This document shows, piece after piece, positions 35,308-44,680 of a DNA stretch of 64,000 bases. The translations under genes were made by a program, and so were the position numbers. The DNA comes from Trametes villosa (taxonomy: Eukaryota; Basidiomycota; Agaricomycetes; Polyporales; Polyporaceae): contig PUDQ02000003.1 of the NCBI GenBank assembly GCA_002964805.2, forward strand, positions 4,154,001 to 4,218,000, written 5' to 3'. The notes beneath the pieces were generated by a model. It did not search any database, was not told the DNA's origin, and was given only the letters and a program-made list of their open reading frames with translations. The number at the start of each line of letters is the position of its first letter. Within the stretch, counting starts at the first letter, position 1.

Positions 35308-37875
35308 ATGAACGACGCCCCGCAAGACAACACGCAAGCCAGCGGCTCCGGGCAGCAAGCCTCGGAGCAACAGGGGTCGCAACCTGCGGCCCCTCAACAA
35401 CAAAACATCCCCTTCCCCCAACCTTCGCAGTTCCTGCTGCCGCAACAAGCGGCAGCTCCCGCATTCTCGTCCATGCCGGGGGTAACCCACCCCCAGCAGT
35501 TCCCGCATGCCTTCTCGCAGGGCATGCCCGCCTACGGGTTTCCGTACGGCGGCGGCTTCCAGTTCCCGCATCAAGCGGGTCCTGCATTCCAGAGCGCGCC
35601 CAGTTCGAGCGCGCCGATGCCACAGACTGGTGGCATCCCCCTCATGCCCTTCTCGAGCATGACCTGGGCGCCCGTAGCGGGCCAACACTTGTTGGTCGCG
35701 CACAGCGACAACTGCGCTGTGTGCGCGGACTTTGTCCGCCACTACAACTCGGCGGCGTCAGACTCGACGTTCCGGGACGCGCAGACGCGCGTCCAGTCAG
35801 AACTGCAGCAGCGGTTCTGGCGGCACTTCGAGGAGCACCAGAGGGTGGAGGAGGGGAGGAGCCGCGATCGGATCGCGGAGCTCGAGGCGAAGCTCCAGAA
35901 GATGAAGGAGCTCGTCGACGAGACGAAGTCGATCCGGGACAGATACCGGAGCGAGCGCGAGGCCGCTCGCCAGGAGCGCGACGAGTACGAGCGCGAGCGC
36001 GATGAGGTGCGCTCGCAGTTGGAGGCTGAGCTCAGTCGGGCTCGGCACAGGAGGGCGTCGCCTCCGCGCGACGAACGACGACGCGACCCGAGGGAACTCA
36101 GCCCTCGGAGGAGGGATACTGCGAACGATAGGTCGTTCGCGTCGACATCAAGGAGCTCAGCGCCGTCCGCTGGGCCCAGCTTGATGCCGATCGTGTCGCT
36201 GCCCAGCGGGGCAGGACCATCGAGGACTGGAGCGTCGCAGATGACGACGCCAAATGTGGCAGGACCGTCGAACTCGACGGCGATGCCGACCTCGTCGACA
36301 TCCGCGGACCGGGACCACCCTATGGTGGACTGGGAGAACGCGACGAGCGACGAGGACGACGACATCGACGAGAGGCGGATCGAGAGACTCGTCTCTCGAA
36401 ACCGATATCGTCGTGCTCGTCGCGACACTGGCCCGGCACATGCTCCGGGTCAGGGCGCGCCGTTTGGCACGCAACCTCCGCCGCAACCAGCGACGGATGT
36501 GGCGAGGGTCCCCGGGTGGCCGTACCACCTGTTGGCCCTCCCCACCGACTCGGACCCGCGTCTCGCGGGGCACTGGTACAACTACGTGCCGGTGTCCGTC
36601 GCGGACGCCAACAACATCATCATGGCTGCTCGCCGTGATACGGGTGAGGCGGCTCACCGCATCCGCGACCTAATTGGTCAAGTGAACTCCCGTTCGGAGT
36701 ACACAGGAGTGGCTGGTCTCAACCAGCTACAGTCGTCGTGGCGTCGAGAGGCGCCGCCGCCGCTGATCGCGGCGGTTCAACGAGCCGACTCCCGGGGAAA
36801 CACTCCCCCTGGACTCGAGCACGCGTCGACGGCGCACTTGCCGCCGCCGTCGTCGACCCTCTCGCGCAAGCGGACGCCCGCCGAGTGGCGGGAGGTCAAA
36901 CTGAAGCTGCGTGCCCAGCGCACGGCGCCGGCCCCAAACCAGCCGAGCTTCAGTGACCCGCCTGCTGTGTGGCAGGCTTGGTATGGCGTCGATGAGCGCC
37001 GTATCCCTCAGTGGATGGAGCGGGAGCCAAATGGGCTTCCTACGACGCGCAGCGTGGAGTACCACGTTGCCGTTCGAGCGATGCTGCCGCGCGGCACGCC
37101 ACTGGGACCGCGAGGGCATTGGGTGACCCTCGCCCACTGGCTGTTTTCAGTGCCGGGGCTCTACCGTTACGTGGTAGAGCAGGGGCAGTACCCCGTGGGT
37201 ACTAGCTACCACCCGGGCCCCTACCCCAACGACGTCGCAAGCACGACGTTGTTCCATCTAGCGCGCTGGTTTGCGGCGCGCGGTCTTACCCCGACGGCTG
37301 CGGAGCGGTTCCTGCCGCTCGCGAGACTGTGCCGCAACGAGCGGAACGGGCGCGACCTTCGGTCGCTGCTGCCTCAAATGGATGGCGGCCCGAATTCGAC
37401 TCTCGACGTCGGAGTCGTGCCCAGTTCGCGGGACTTGGGACCAGTCGCCACAGGCGGCCCACTGCCGCCCCCCAACGCGCCCGCACCTGCGCCCGCACCC
37501 GTACCCGCACCAGCACCCGCACCCGTACCAGCACCCCCGCAGGCGCCCGAGGCGCCTGCCGTTACCACCGACGACGTCGACATGACCGACGCGTCCACTA
37601 CCACCGCCGCGACCGCCATAACTGCGGTCGCCGAACCGTCGAGCATTGCCTCGACCCCGTCACACATAGTGGCGGGTACCCATCCCGATGACGGAGTCCC
37701 ACCTCCGCCGTACTCCCCCGCTCGCGCGATGGAGGACGTGCAGGAGGCACCCGTCGCCGGTCCTTCCCAACCGCCTGCCGCTACTAGCGACAGGCACGAC
37801 GAGAGCGAGAACGCGACGGGTGAGCAGGGATCCTCCCCTCTCACCCCGTCATCGCCACACGACGACACCGCGTAG
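35308..37875 (+). CDS. Extra ORF downstream of gypsy pol, coiled-coil protein
   Basis: 855 aa, function unknown. It sits 247 bp after pol, where an additional ORF (env-like position) would be. ATG 35308 begins MNDAPQDNTQASGSG. Residues 1-130 are Gln/Pro/Phe-rich. CAVCADFVRHYN follows, then a long charged coiled coil (about 160-245, RDRIAELEAKLQKMKELVDE), a Ser/Arg-rich linker, and an ordered domain (about 540-700) with WQAWYGVDERRIPQWME and HWVTLAHWLFSVPGLYRYVV. The C-terminus is Pro/Ala-rich with a short tandem repeat near 37477-37540. No zinc knuckle, signal peptide or transmembrane span is seen, so it looks neither like a standard Gag nucleocapsid nor like an envelope. Coiled-coil self-assembly could let it act as a divergent Gag; that is inference. 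Confidence 0.75.
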   Translation: MNDAPQDNTQASGSGQQASEQQGSQPAAPQQQNIPFPQPSQFLLPQQAAAPAFSSMPGVTHPQQFPHAFSQGMPAYGFPYGGGFQFPHQAGPAFQSAPSSSAPMPQTGGIPLMPFSSMTWAPVAGQHLLVAHSDNCAVCADFVRHYNSAASDSTFRDAQTRVQSELQQRFWRHFEEHQRVEEGRSRDRIAELEAKLQKMKELVDETKSIRDRYRSEREAARQERDEYERERDEVRSQLEAELSRARHRRASPPRDERRRDPRELSPRRRDTANDRSFASTSRSSAPSAGPSLMPIVSLPSGAGPSRTGASQMTTPNVAGPSNSTAMPTSSTSADRDHPMVDWENATSDEDDDIDERRIERLVSRNRYRRARRDTGPAHAPGQGAPFGTQPPPQPATDVARVPGWPYHLLALPTDSDPRLAGHWYNYVPVSVADANNIIMAARRDTGEAAHRIRDLIGQVNSRSEYTGVAGLNQLQSSWRREAPPPLIAAVQRADSRGNTPPGLEHASTAHLPPPSSTLSRKRTPAEWREVKLKLRAQRTAPAPNQPSFSDPPAVWQAWYGVDERRIPQWMEREPNGLPTTRSVEYHVAVRAMLPRGTPLGPRGHWVTLAHWLFSVPGLYRYVVEQGQYPVGTSYHPGPYPNDVASTTLFHLARWFAARGLTPTAAERFLPLARLCRNERNGRDLRSLLPQMDGGPNSTLDVGVVPSSRDLGPVATGGPLPPPNAPAPAPAPVPAPAPAPVPAPPQAPEAPAVTTDDVDMTDASTTTAATAITAVAEPSSIASTPSHIVAGTHPDDGVPPPPYSPARAMEDVQEAPVAGPSQPPAATSDRHDESENATGEQGSSPLTPSSPHDDTA

Positions 37876-38349
37876 GTGTCTAATCACAACCTTCGAGTGC
37901 ATCCGTCATGCACTCGTCGTATACCACGACGGTATGACTGCAAATATTTGCAGTCCCCGTAGGAGACGATATTATCGTCTCCTCGGGCATAACGCAACCG
38001 ATCTGCGTCAAAAATTGATCGGTTCGTCCGCCATAGCTGCGGTACTAATGTACATAGCCGCACCCCACGGTGCGCGCATCCATAACCCAAAAAACAAAAA
38101 CACTACCATATCATGGTAGTGTAGTGGTATGACTGCTAATATCTGCAGTCGTGTATATATCCCACTACACTGCTGTGACCACACCGTGAGCCTACTTGGC
38201 TCACTAACTCATTGTATATATATGAGTTGCGCACGCACTATGCGCAACTCTTTGTATCATATAGTGCTATGACTGCGAATATCAGCAGTCGTTCCTTTTA
38301 CTATAATATTCTATTGTAGACCCGTACAACGGGTCTAGAGGGGGAGAGT
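37876..38349 (+). promoter_or_regulatory. Gypsy 3' untranslated region with repeated palindromes and polypurine tract
   Basis: It holds three related palindromes, each after a TAT: 37936-37955 (GACTGCAAATATTTGCAGTC, perfect), 38131-38150 and 38271-38290. It also has strong stem-loops at 37961-37983 (arm AGGAGACGAT, 3-nt loop) and 38101-38121 (arm CACTACCAT, 3-nt loop). The purine run at 38338-38349 is the likely primer for plus-strand synthesis. Confidence 0.75.
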
Positions 38350-38636
38350 GTAACGACCCTCCGTGGTCGTTACGGGTTATTGCAGGACATAGCGCTAGTT
38401 GCGCTATGTCGCGAGATGTACCTAGCGCTAGTTGCGCTAGGATAAGATACCGCGTAGATATCATGTATTAGATAGACGCGTACGACGCGCGGGTATTCGG
38501 AGCCTGCGCGTCTGGTGAGGGCAGCCTTCTACAACTGCCCCACCATCTCCCGAGTACGCCGAGCCCTAATAGAGCCCGGACCAGAGTACTTGGAGACTGC
38601 GGGCATCAGAAGTGCCCGACACCCGTGAGTTTTACA
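38350..38636 (+). repeat. 3' LTR of the gypsy element
   Basis: 287 bp, starting TGTAACGACC just after the polypurine tract and ending TTTTACA. It contains hairpins 38351-38374 (arm GTAACGACC), 38388-38410 (arm ACATAGCGC) and 38422-38442 (arm CCTAGCGC), the last two sharing the loop TAGTT. No matching 5' LTR is in the window, so the 3' end is inferred from the TG..CA ends rather than from a pair. Confidence 0.65.
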
Positions 38637-38820
38637 CCATGTCTACTGAGCTCCCACGCAGATCTGCCGCTGCACATACCAGAGGTGAGGGCACATACAC
38701 TATCAATAATGACATAGCTCATCTGCTTCCTAAATCAGTCCTGGGACGGCGAACGTTTCGTGGGTACCACACTCCGGGATCTCGGTATGAGAGCACGTAG
38801 TCGGACTGGGGCTGTGATCT

Positions 38821-38999
38821 GCGAGAGAAGACGAGCGGGCCTCAGTACGTGTGCTCGGGCGGGAGCAAAGACTAATATATTTGCATGTACCTGCGAGAGA
38901 AGACGAGCGGGCTAGGTACATAGTAAGCAACGATGAACGCAGTAATGAACGGACGGCGAGCTTACCCTCAGTACGTGTGCTCGGGCGGGAGCAAAGACT
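38821..38999 (+). repeat. Pair of short interleaved direct repeats
   Basis: Unit A (GCGAGAGAAGACGAGCGGGC) occurs at 38821-38840 and 38893-38912. Unit B, 33 bp containing CGTGTGCTCGGGCGGGAGC, occurs at 38841-38873 and 38967-38999. The copies are identical. They lie just 5' of the KDZ transposase and may be subterminal repeats of that element. Confidence 0.7.
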
Positions 39000-39196
39000 G
39001 AGGGGGCGGCATCGCGAGGCGGCTGGTATATGTGAGGGCGAGCGAGCGTGAGGTAAGGCACGTCGCGTGCGCCAAGGCGGCGCGCGACGTGCGTAGACGA
39101 ACGAAAAAGGGAAAGCGTAGCACTAAATATGGTAGGTATCGTAATCAGAGCGAGGCGGGAAAACAAACGGTACCGTATCGCGCGGGCGGACGGTAC

Positions 39197-42100
39197 ATGC
39201 GCGGGCTGGGCGCGCACCCCAACGCCGACCTGCCGCTCCTCGTGATTGAGGGCGGCGGTCGCGCTCAGGATTGCGCTCCAACACTCGGGCTCGTCCTGCA
39301 GCTCGGGCATCACGGCAGTTGCACGTATCCGGCAAAGTCTTCGCGAAGCGTAATGGTGGTCGACGTGGGCGGCGTACAGTTCGTCCAGATGCGCTTCTGC
39401 AAATGCGTGGGCGAGAACACGGTGGTGACACCGGAATGGACGCAGCTGCTCCGCGAGGGGTGGTTCCCGGCAACTACCACGCGCCTGGAAACGGCCTTCA
39501 CGTTCCGCGTGCTCGCAACGTTTCACGAATTGAACCTTCAAGGGAAAACGAACCTCTACGACTTCTGCAAGACACTAGAGCGCCTCACGGACAATTCGGG
39601 CACTGTAGATGTCTCGGTAACAAGCCCTCCTGTAGCCCTCTTCATGTATTGCGGTTTTGCTGATTCCATCGCTTCGTACAGAATATCTACAAGCCGATGT
39701 CGCACTCCGTGCGATTATGGCGGCACCTGACACTGCTCAAGCGGTCCGGCCGCGCCCATGATCCACTCCACGCCGAGGGTACCAAGGAAGGGCAGCTTGC
39801 CCTGGCATGTCCTGCGTGCCCGCACCCTGGCATCAACATCCCAAGCGACTGGCAATCCGCGCCTGCGAACGTTCGGTGCGTGGTTAGCTCGCTCGAGACC
39901 TCATAGTACCATAGGTGGCTGATGTCTATATAGGTGGCTGTACACGCTCTTTCTCATGATGGACGCAAACTTCCGCGCCCGTTGCAAGGACCGGGGTTTC
40001 GAAGATGTTCATCTTACCCCAGGATGGGCCTATTACGTGGAGGAATCGCGCTATCAAGAACATCTCAAGGCGCGCAGTGGCGACCGGCAAGAGGTACACT
40101 TAATCTGCGGGAGCTCGTGATCGAGTAGTAACACTGACATTATATGTTCAGGAAAACACTTGCTCCGTCGAACACAATGCGATCTTGAAGGCTAGCATCC
40201 GTCGGGAAGGGTATGTCGCGTCCGGCGTCGGCGCGGTTCTTTGCGCCCGTCACGCCCTTGTCCGTCCGAATGGGGCAGGGGACCTTCAGCTCGGAGAAAG
40301 GTGACGTCCCACGCGCTCCTTCTGGCATATGCACTCCTGACTCCCGAGGAACTGATTGCGATGATTCTACAGACAAGCCAACATGGACTATCTGGCGTTC
40401 TCGACCCTTGTGGGGTGCCTCCTCGCGCTGATGATATCATACGATATTGTCTGCCAGTGGTACCGGCACCTGTGGGAACGCATGTCGAACTTCCCGTCGA
40501 AGATGCGTCTTGATCGCTCCAAGATCCCGGAGATACGGTTCACCATCCCGAAAGAGCACATTCGCGTGCACGGGCCGGGACATTCCCGATTCTCGTTCAA
40601 TTTCCTCCCCCGCGTCGGCCGGACGTACGGTGAGGGGATCGAATCACAGTGGGCTTTCATGAATCCGCTCGCTCTGAGTACTCGTGAGATGAGTCTTGGG
40701 GCACGGCAAGAGCTAATGAATGATCATTGGGGATCATGGAACTGGTCGAAGATCATATCTTTTGGTGAGAGGCCTTGTAATATCTGTGGGGCTCACTAAT
40801 ACAATCGACTCATAGGGCCCGGTCTGTTACGCCCTCTAGAAGAGGCTCACGCTATGTCTCTCGAACAGGGGCGGGTGTTTCGTGCGTACTCAAAAACATT
40901 CCCGCCCGAGGTGGTCCAGACCTGGCAGGAGATGATCACTGCCTGGAACCGCGATCCGTCAAAGCCAGATCCGTATGAGGAGGCCAAGAGTAGTATGTGG
41001 CAGATGCGATCCCTCGATAAGGTTCGGCGGCTGATGTTGCTTCCATTCAGGCAGCTCATCATTGGCGCGTGTCAAGCACGAACTCGCCCTCGAGGAGGCC
41101 GCAGAAACCGGTCAGAACAGTGTTCCTGTCCACGACGTTTCCGTCGGTGTGTTCCTGCAAGTCGGACTCGACCTAGAGGATCAACAGTGCGTGCTGAGAG
41201 TTTGACTCAGGCTGTCTGCCCTGTATTGAGACAGCTAACAGTCTCTCCTCGTCAGGCGTTCCCTGCGGCTTCGGGGCCCGAATGGAAGCAGCATGACTGC
41301 GCTCGCCGAGCGCCAGGAAAAGCGGAACACGCTTGCCCGCCGTATCGAGCTGTGGCGCGCTATCCAAGATGTTCACATGCCGATGGCCGCCGCATTGCGC
41401 GCGGGCGCGAACTCTAACAGGGCTTCGTCTTCTCCCAACAACCGCGCCCGATCTCCTCACCCGGAGGACCTGCCTCTCCTGCTCCCCTCAGCTCTGCCCC
41501 CCGCCCTGTTATCTCTCGACACTCTGGCCAGTATAGTCAGCAAGGAACGGCGCCTCCGCCTCGCGCAGCTCGCGGATGCTCTGGATGACGTCCGACATCT
41601 GCGCCGGGTCCTCGCTGGCGCAGTTGATCATGCTCGTCGCAATGTGGACGGCGAGGGTCAGCGCGCGGTCACGCGCTTTCGCGACGTGTTCGAAAGCTTC
41701 CACGCGAAGGTAAAGCGCGCCGCAGAGCGTTATCGCGCAGCGCGCGAAGCTATGCTCGTCCTCGACCCGAACGGCTCCTGGATCCGGACCTATCAGCCCC
41801 TCCTGGACAGCGACATACGGGGCCCGCGACGCGACGACGACGAAGATGCCGGCTGGAGCGAGGGACGCTACGAGGTTAGTTGGATCTGGCTGGCGGCGAG
41901 CGTCTCTCGCGACGATCGCGACTTCGCGACGCCTGCGAGCGCAGAGGAATTCCAGGCCAGCATGCGCGTGGAGTGGGCTCGCGCGAAGGCACGCGCCGAG
42001 CGGTGGGAGGAAGAAGAACAGCTGCTAGTGGAGGAGATGCGTCGGGTCATCGCTTACTGTGAGTGGAAGAGCAAGTGGTGGACGACTCAGGAGGACCGCC

Positions 42101-42381
42101 GCTCGGGCGCGGTATCTTGCGAAGTCCGCCGCGGCCTGCGTGCGTACGCGGCCAAGCAGCGCACGGTGTGGGCCGGCCTTGCGCGAGCTTCCGCATCATG
42201 GTGGGTGACCTACCTCAAGACCCTCGGCCCTCTCCCGTCCTGGATCCTCCCGTACGAGTCGTACGCACGCAAGGTTCGCCCCCGAAAGTTCAAAACCCGT
42301 CCAAACACAGCTTCACCACTCGGAGAAGACTCGTCCGACGACTCCGAGTCGGAGAAATCAAGCACGGAGGACGAGGAGTAG
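39197..42381 (+). CDS. KDZ (Kyakuja-Dileera-Zisupton) transposase with CxC2-like N-terminal part
   Basis: Transposase of the KDZ superfamily of fungal and eukaryotic DNA transposons. The CxC2-like region shows LGHHGSCTYP, MVVDVGG, MRFCKC, QLLREGWFPAT, TAFTFRVLATFHELNLQGK and LTDNSG. Then come LALACPACPHPGINIP, the DDE residues Asp in LMMDANFR (39962), Asp in SYDIVCQW (40443) and Glu in GEGIESQWA (40641), plus CARHALVRPNGAGDLQ. The tail contains the usual WAGLARASASWW block and an acidic end. Introns include 39614-39692, 40094-40150 and 40310-40380; spliced frames stay open. The zinc-binding CxxC pairs normally upstream of PLLVIE are missing; upstream sequence is Arg-rich with no start, so the N-terminus is probably lost. 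39197 is the first in-frame ATG, not a proven start. Confidence 0.85.
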
Positions 42382-43019
42382 ATAGTACTGGTTCCCGCTC
42401 GTATTATGATTAGATCTTCGTGTCCCACCTCTCCTACAAGCTGATTAGGCCCTACCAGCGCGCCCTACAACGCTAGTGGGAGTATCTGATCGATTCCCGG
42501 CGCGCTCGGACGTCTCATATGTACTTCACGGATGTCCCGCGAGTGCATTGCTACGCACCTGCCGCACTACGTACCCGTCGAGTGCGCGTGTACGCTTCTT
42601 CGGTCTCACCGCAGGCGTGTAGTAGATAGAGCTAGCTACTGGGTGCGCTGGAGCATCGTCCGTACCGCAGCGTTGCACTCGGCGCTCCTCGCGCAAGTGT
42701 TGTCTGACCTGCGCGCGCGGCCGCGCTCAACCGTCCTGGCGGGGGCTGCTGTCCTCACCGTGCACAACAACTTTGAGAAGTCGGCGCCCCGGCCGCGCAC
42801 GCTCACGTCGCCGCGGCGCTCTAACCTGCGTTATACAACATAAGACGCTTGCTAGGGCACGCGCGGCTGAAATCAGGCTCGCGCGCGTTCGGCAACGGTG
42901 GACAAGCGCAATGTGGCGCATTAATCCAAGCCGCCGCGCGCTCACACGCTTTCCAAGAGCGGAGGACGCACTGACCGTTCTGCTTCAAGCTGCGGTCGGT
43001 GTTGCGCGTCGTTCTCGCC
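42382..43019. other. No gene; passes into the minisatellite
   Basis: GC-rich sequence after the KDZ stop. Sporadic TACAAC motifs (e.g. near 42829) look like decayed units of the array that follows. No coding signal. Confidence 0.3.
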
Positions 43020-44400
43020 TGCGTTCTACAACCCGCGAAGTGCTATCCCTTTTACTACATGTGGCGCACTCACGCACGATTCGCGACCTCTAGATACGCG
43101 CTCTAATTCAAGCTGCCACACGCGCGCACGTTCTACAACCCCGGAGCACCCTGACGTCCATAGTACAAATAAAGGGAGGCTTTCCGCGCGTTCTACAGCC
43201 CGCGCGCGCCTCGGCATGCGTTCTACAATCGCGAAGGACGACATCCTCGATTTACAACCTGCGGACGTCCGGGTCGTGTATATTACAGCCATTACGGCGG
43301 GTGGCTGTATACTACAACACACGTGCACTTCGACCGCCATTCTACAGCCCAGGCGGCAGCAGGGCACATTTCACAGAAAGCGGGAGACCGGGGGCACGCA
43401 TTCTACAACCCATCACGGCGCACGGCGGTACTCCAGTCGCCGTTCTACAACTCCGGACGGCTCGGGTGCATTATACAAGCACGGGACACCCGGGCGCGCG
43501 TTATACAACTCTTCACCGCGCGCGGAGGTGTTCTACAACCCCGGACAGTAGTACAACTTTCTGCGGACAGCCGGGGCGCGTATTCCGCGGACAGCCGGGG
43601 TGTGTATTCCGCGGACAGCCGGGGTGCGTATTCCGCGGACAGCCGGGGCGCGTACTACAAGCCAGCACCGCGCGCAGCTATGTTCTACAACACGCGGGTG
43701 CTCCGGCCGCAATTCTACAACCCAGGGCGGTAGTACAACTTCCCGCGGACACCCTGGGCGCGTACTACAAACCATCGCCACGCGCGGCTGTGTTCTACAA
43801 GATGTGGGCGCCCCGGCCGCCGTTCTACAACCCAGGACGCCGGGGGAGAGAGTTCTACAACGGGTAGCGGACCCTTCGGACTATATATTCTACAACCACC
43901 GCGTCGCACGGGTGTATTTTACAAGCTATGGGCGCTCTGGCCGCCGTTCTACAAGCCCGGACGGCACCGGCACGTTCTACAAGCGGGGGACAGCCCAGGC
44001 ACGTGTACTACAATGCTCTACCGCTCCCAGCCGCGTTCTACAAGCTGAGCGGACGGTGCGGGCGCGTTTTACAAGCCAAGAGCGCATGTACTACAACCCG
44101 CTACCGCGTACGGCTATATTTTACAAGGTCCGGGCGCTCCGGCCGCTGTTCTACAATCCGGGCCCGCGCGGGCGCGTTCTACAAGCGGGTAGGACCCCGG
44201 AACGGCCTATTACAAGCTGTAGGCTTGCGGAGGACGTTCTACAAGCCGAGAGACTTTCCCAGGGGTATATCACAAAGAGAGGGTGCCCTATACAGGTTTT
44301 ACAAGCGGGTAGGGGAAGGGGATGCCCGGTAGCCGAGTAATACAATATCAATTAGGGCTGCTTGCCTTGTATAAAGAGTAATACAACCGGGGGACAGTAT
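43020..44400 (+). repeat. Minisatellite of ~30-bp period with TTCTACAA core
   Basis: The 8-base core TTCTACAA (variants TACTACAA, TTTTACAA, TTATACAA) recurs about 35-40 times, with most intervals 28-33 bp. Examples of start positions, within a base or two, are 43443, 43471, 43500, 43530, 43683, 43712, 43762, 43792, 43823, 43852, 43917, 43947, 43975, 44004 and 44034. The roughly 20 bases between cores are GC-rich and all different, often opening with CCC/GCC after the core. The array drifts through all frames, so it is not one protein. It fades into AT-richer DNA by 44.4 kb. Confidence 0.85.
43561..43656 (+). repeat. Four 24-bp tandem units nested in the minisatellite
   Basis: Four head-to-tail copies of CGCGGACAGCCGGGG followed by a variable KGYGTATTC-type end. 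They interrupt the TTCTACAA rhythm and look like a recent local amplification, with only a few substitutions among units. Confidence 0.85.
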
Positions 44401-44680
44401 TACAGGCATTGCCCTGTTCTACTAGACCCATTGTTATATCTGTGGGCCAGATTGTAATTGTAATACTTGTCTACACAGAATACACTACAGTACACCACAT
44501 CTGTGGGCAGTTGTAATACAAGCTTGGAAACTACTGGTGTGCGGATGTACGGTAAGATATACACGTGAGACTGTCAACGATGACCACGTCCAAGTACCAT
44601 ACAGACTCTCGAAATCGGCGGCACTACCAGTGACGCCGCCTACCCGAATGCAGCGGGTGCTCACGGACGCCAGTGCGGGA

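Larger units (their letters stand above)
31043..38636 (+). mobile_element. Ty3/gypsy (chromovirus-type) LTR retrotransposon, 5'-truncated
   Basis: Order: aspartic protease, reverse transcriptase, RNase H, integrase, chromodomain, then an extra 855-codon ORF, a 460-bp untranslated part, a polypurine tract (38338-38349, AGAGGGGGAGAG) and a 3' LTR (38350-38636, TG..CA). No gag and no 5' LTR are present: the element starts inside the protease region at the edge of the foldback. PR-to-IN order with a terminal chromodomain defines the chromovirus branch. The whole element is dense in short stem-loops. Frames are open apart from one UAG between protease and RT, so it is not old. Confidence 0.88.

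Noticed and set aside
35308..37875. Extra ORF as a retroviral envelope
   Set aside because: No signal peptide, transmembrane span or furin-like site; coiled-coil and disordered composition instead.
43600..44340. 246-codon open frame through the TTCTACAA array
   Set aside because: Core units appear in all three registers along it (as VLQ, FYN/FYK and STT/TTS), so the array is not read as one protein repeat. The frame is open because the repeat lacks stops.
43020..44400. CRISPR-like look of constant cores and variable spacers
   Set aside because: The core is only 8 bases and degenerate, spacing is irregular, no cas genes are present and the host is a eukaryote. It is a minisatellite.
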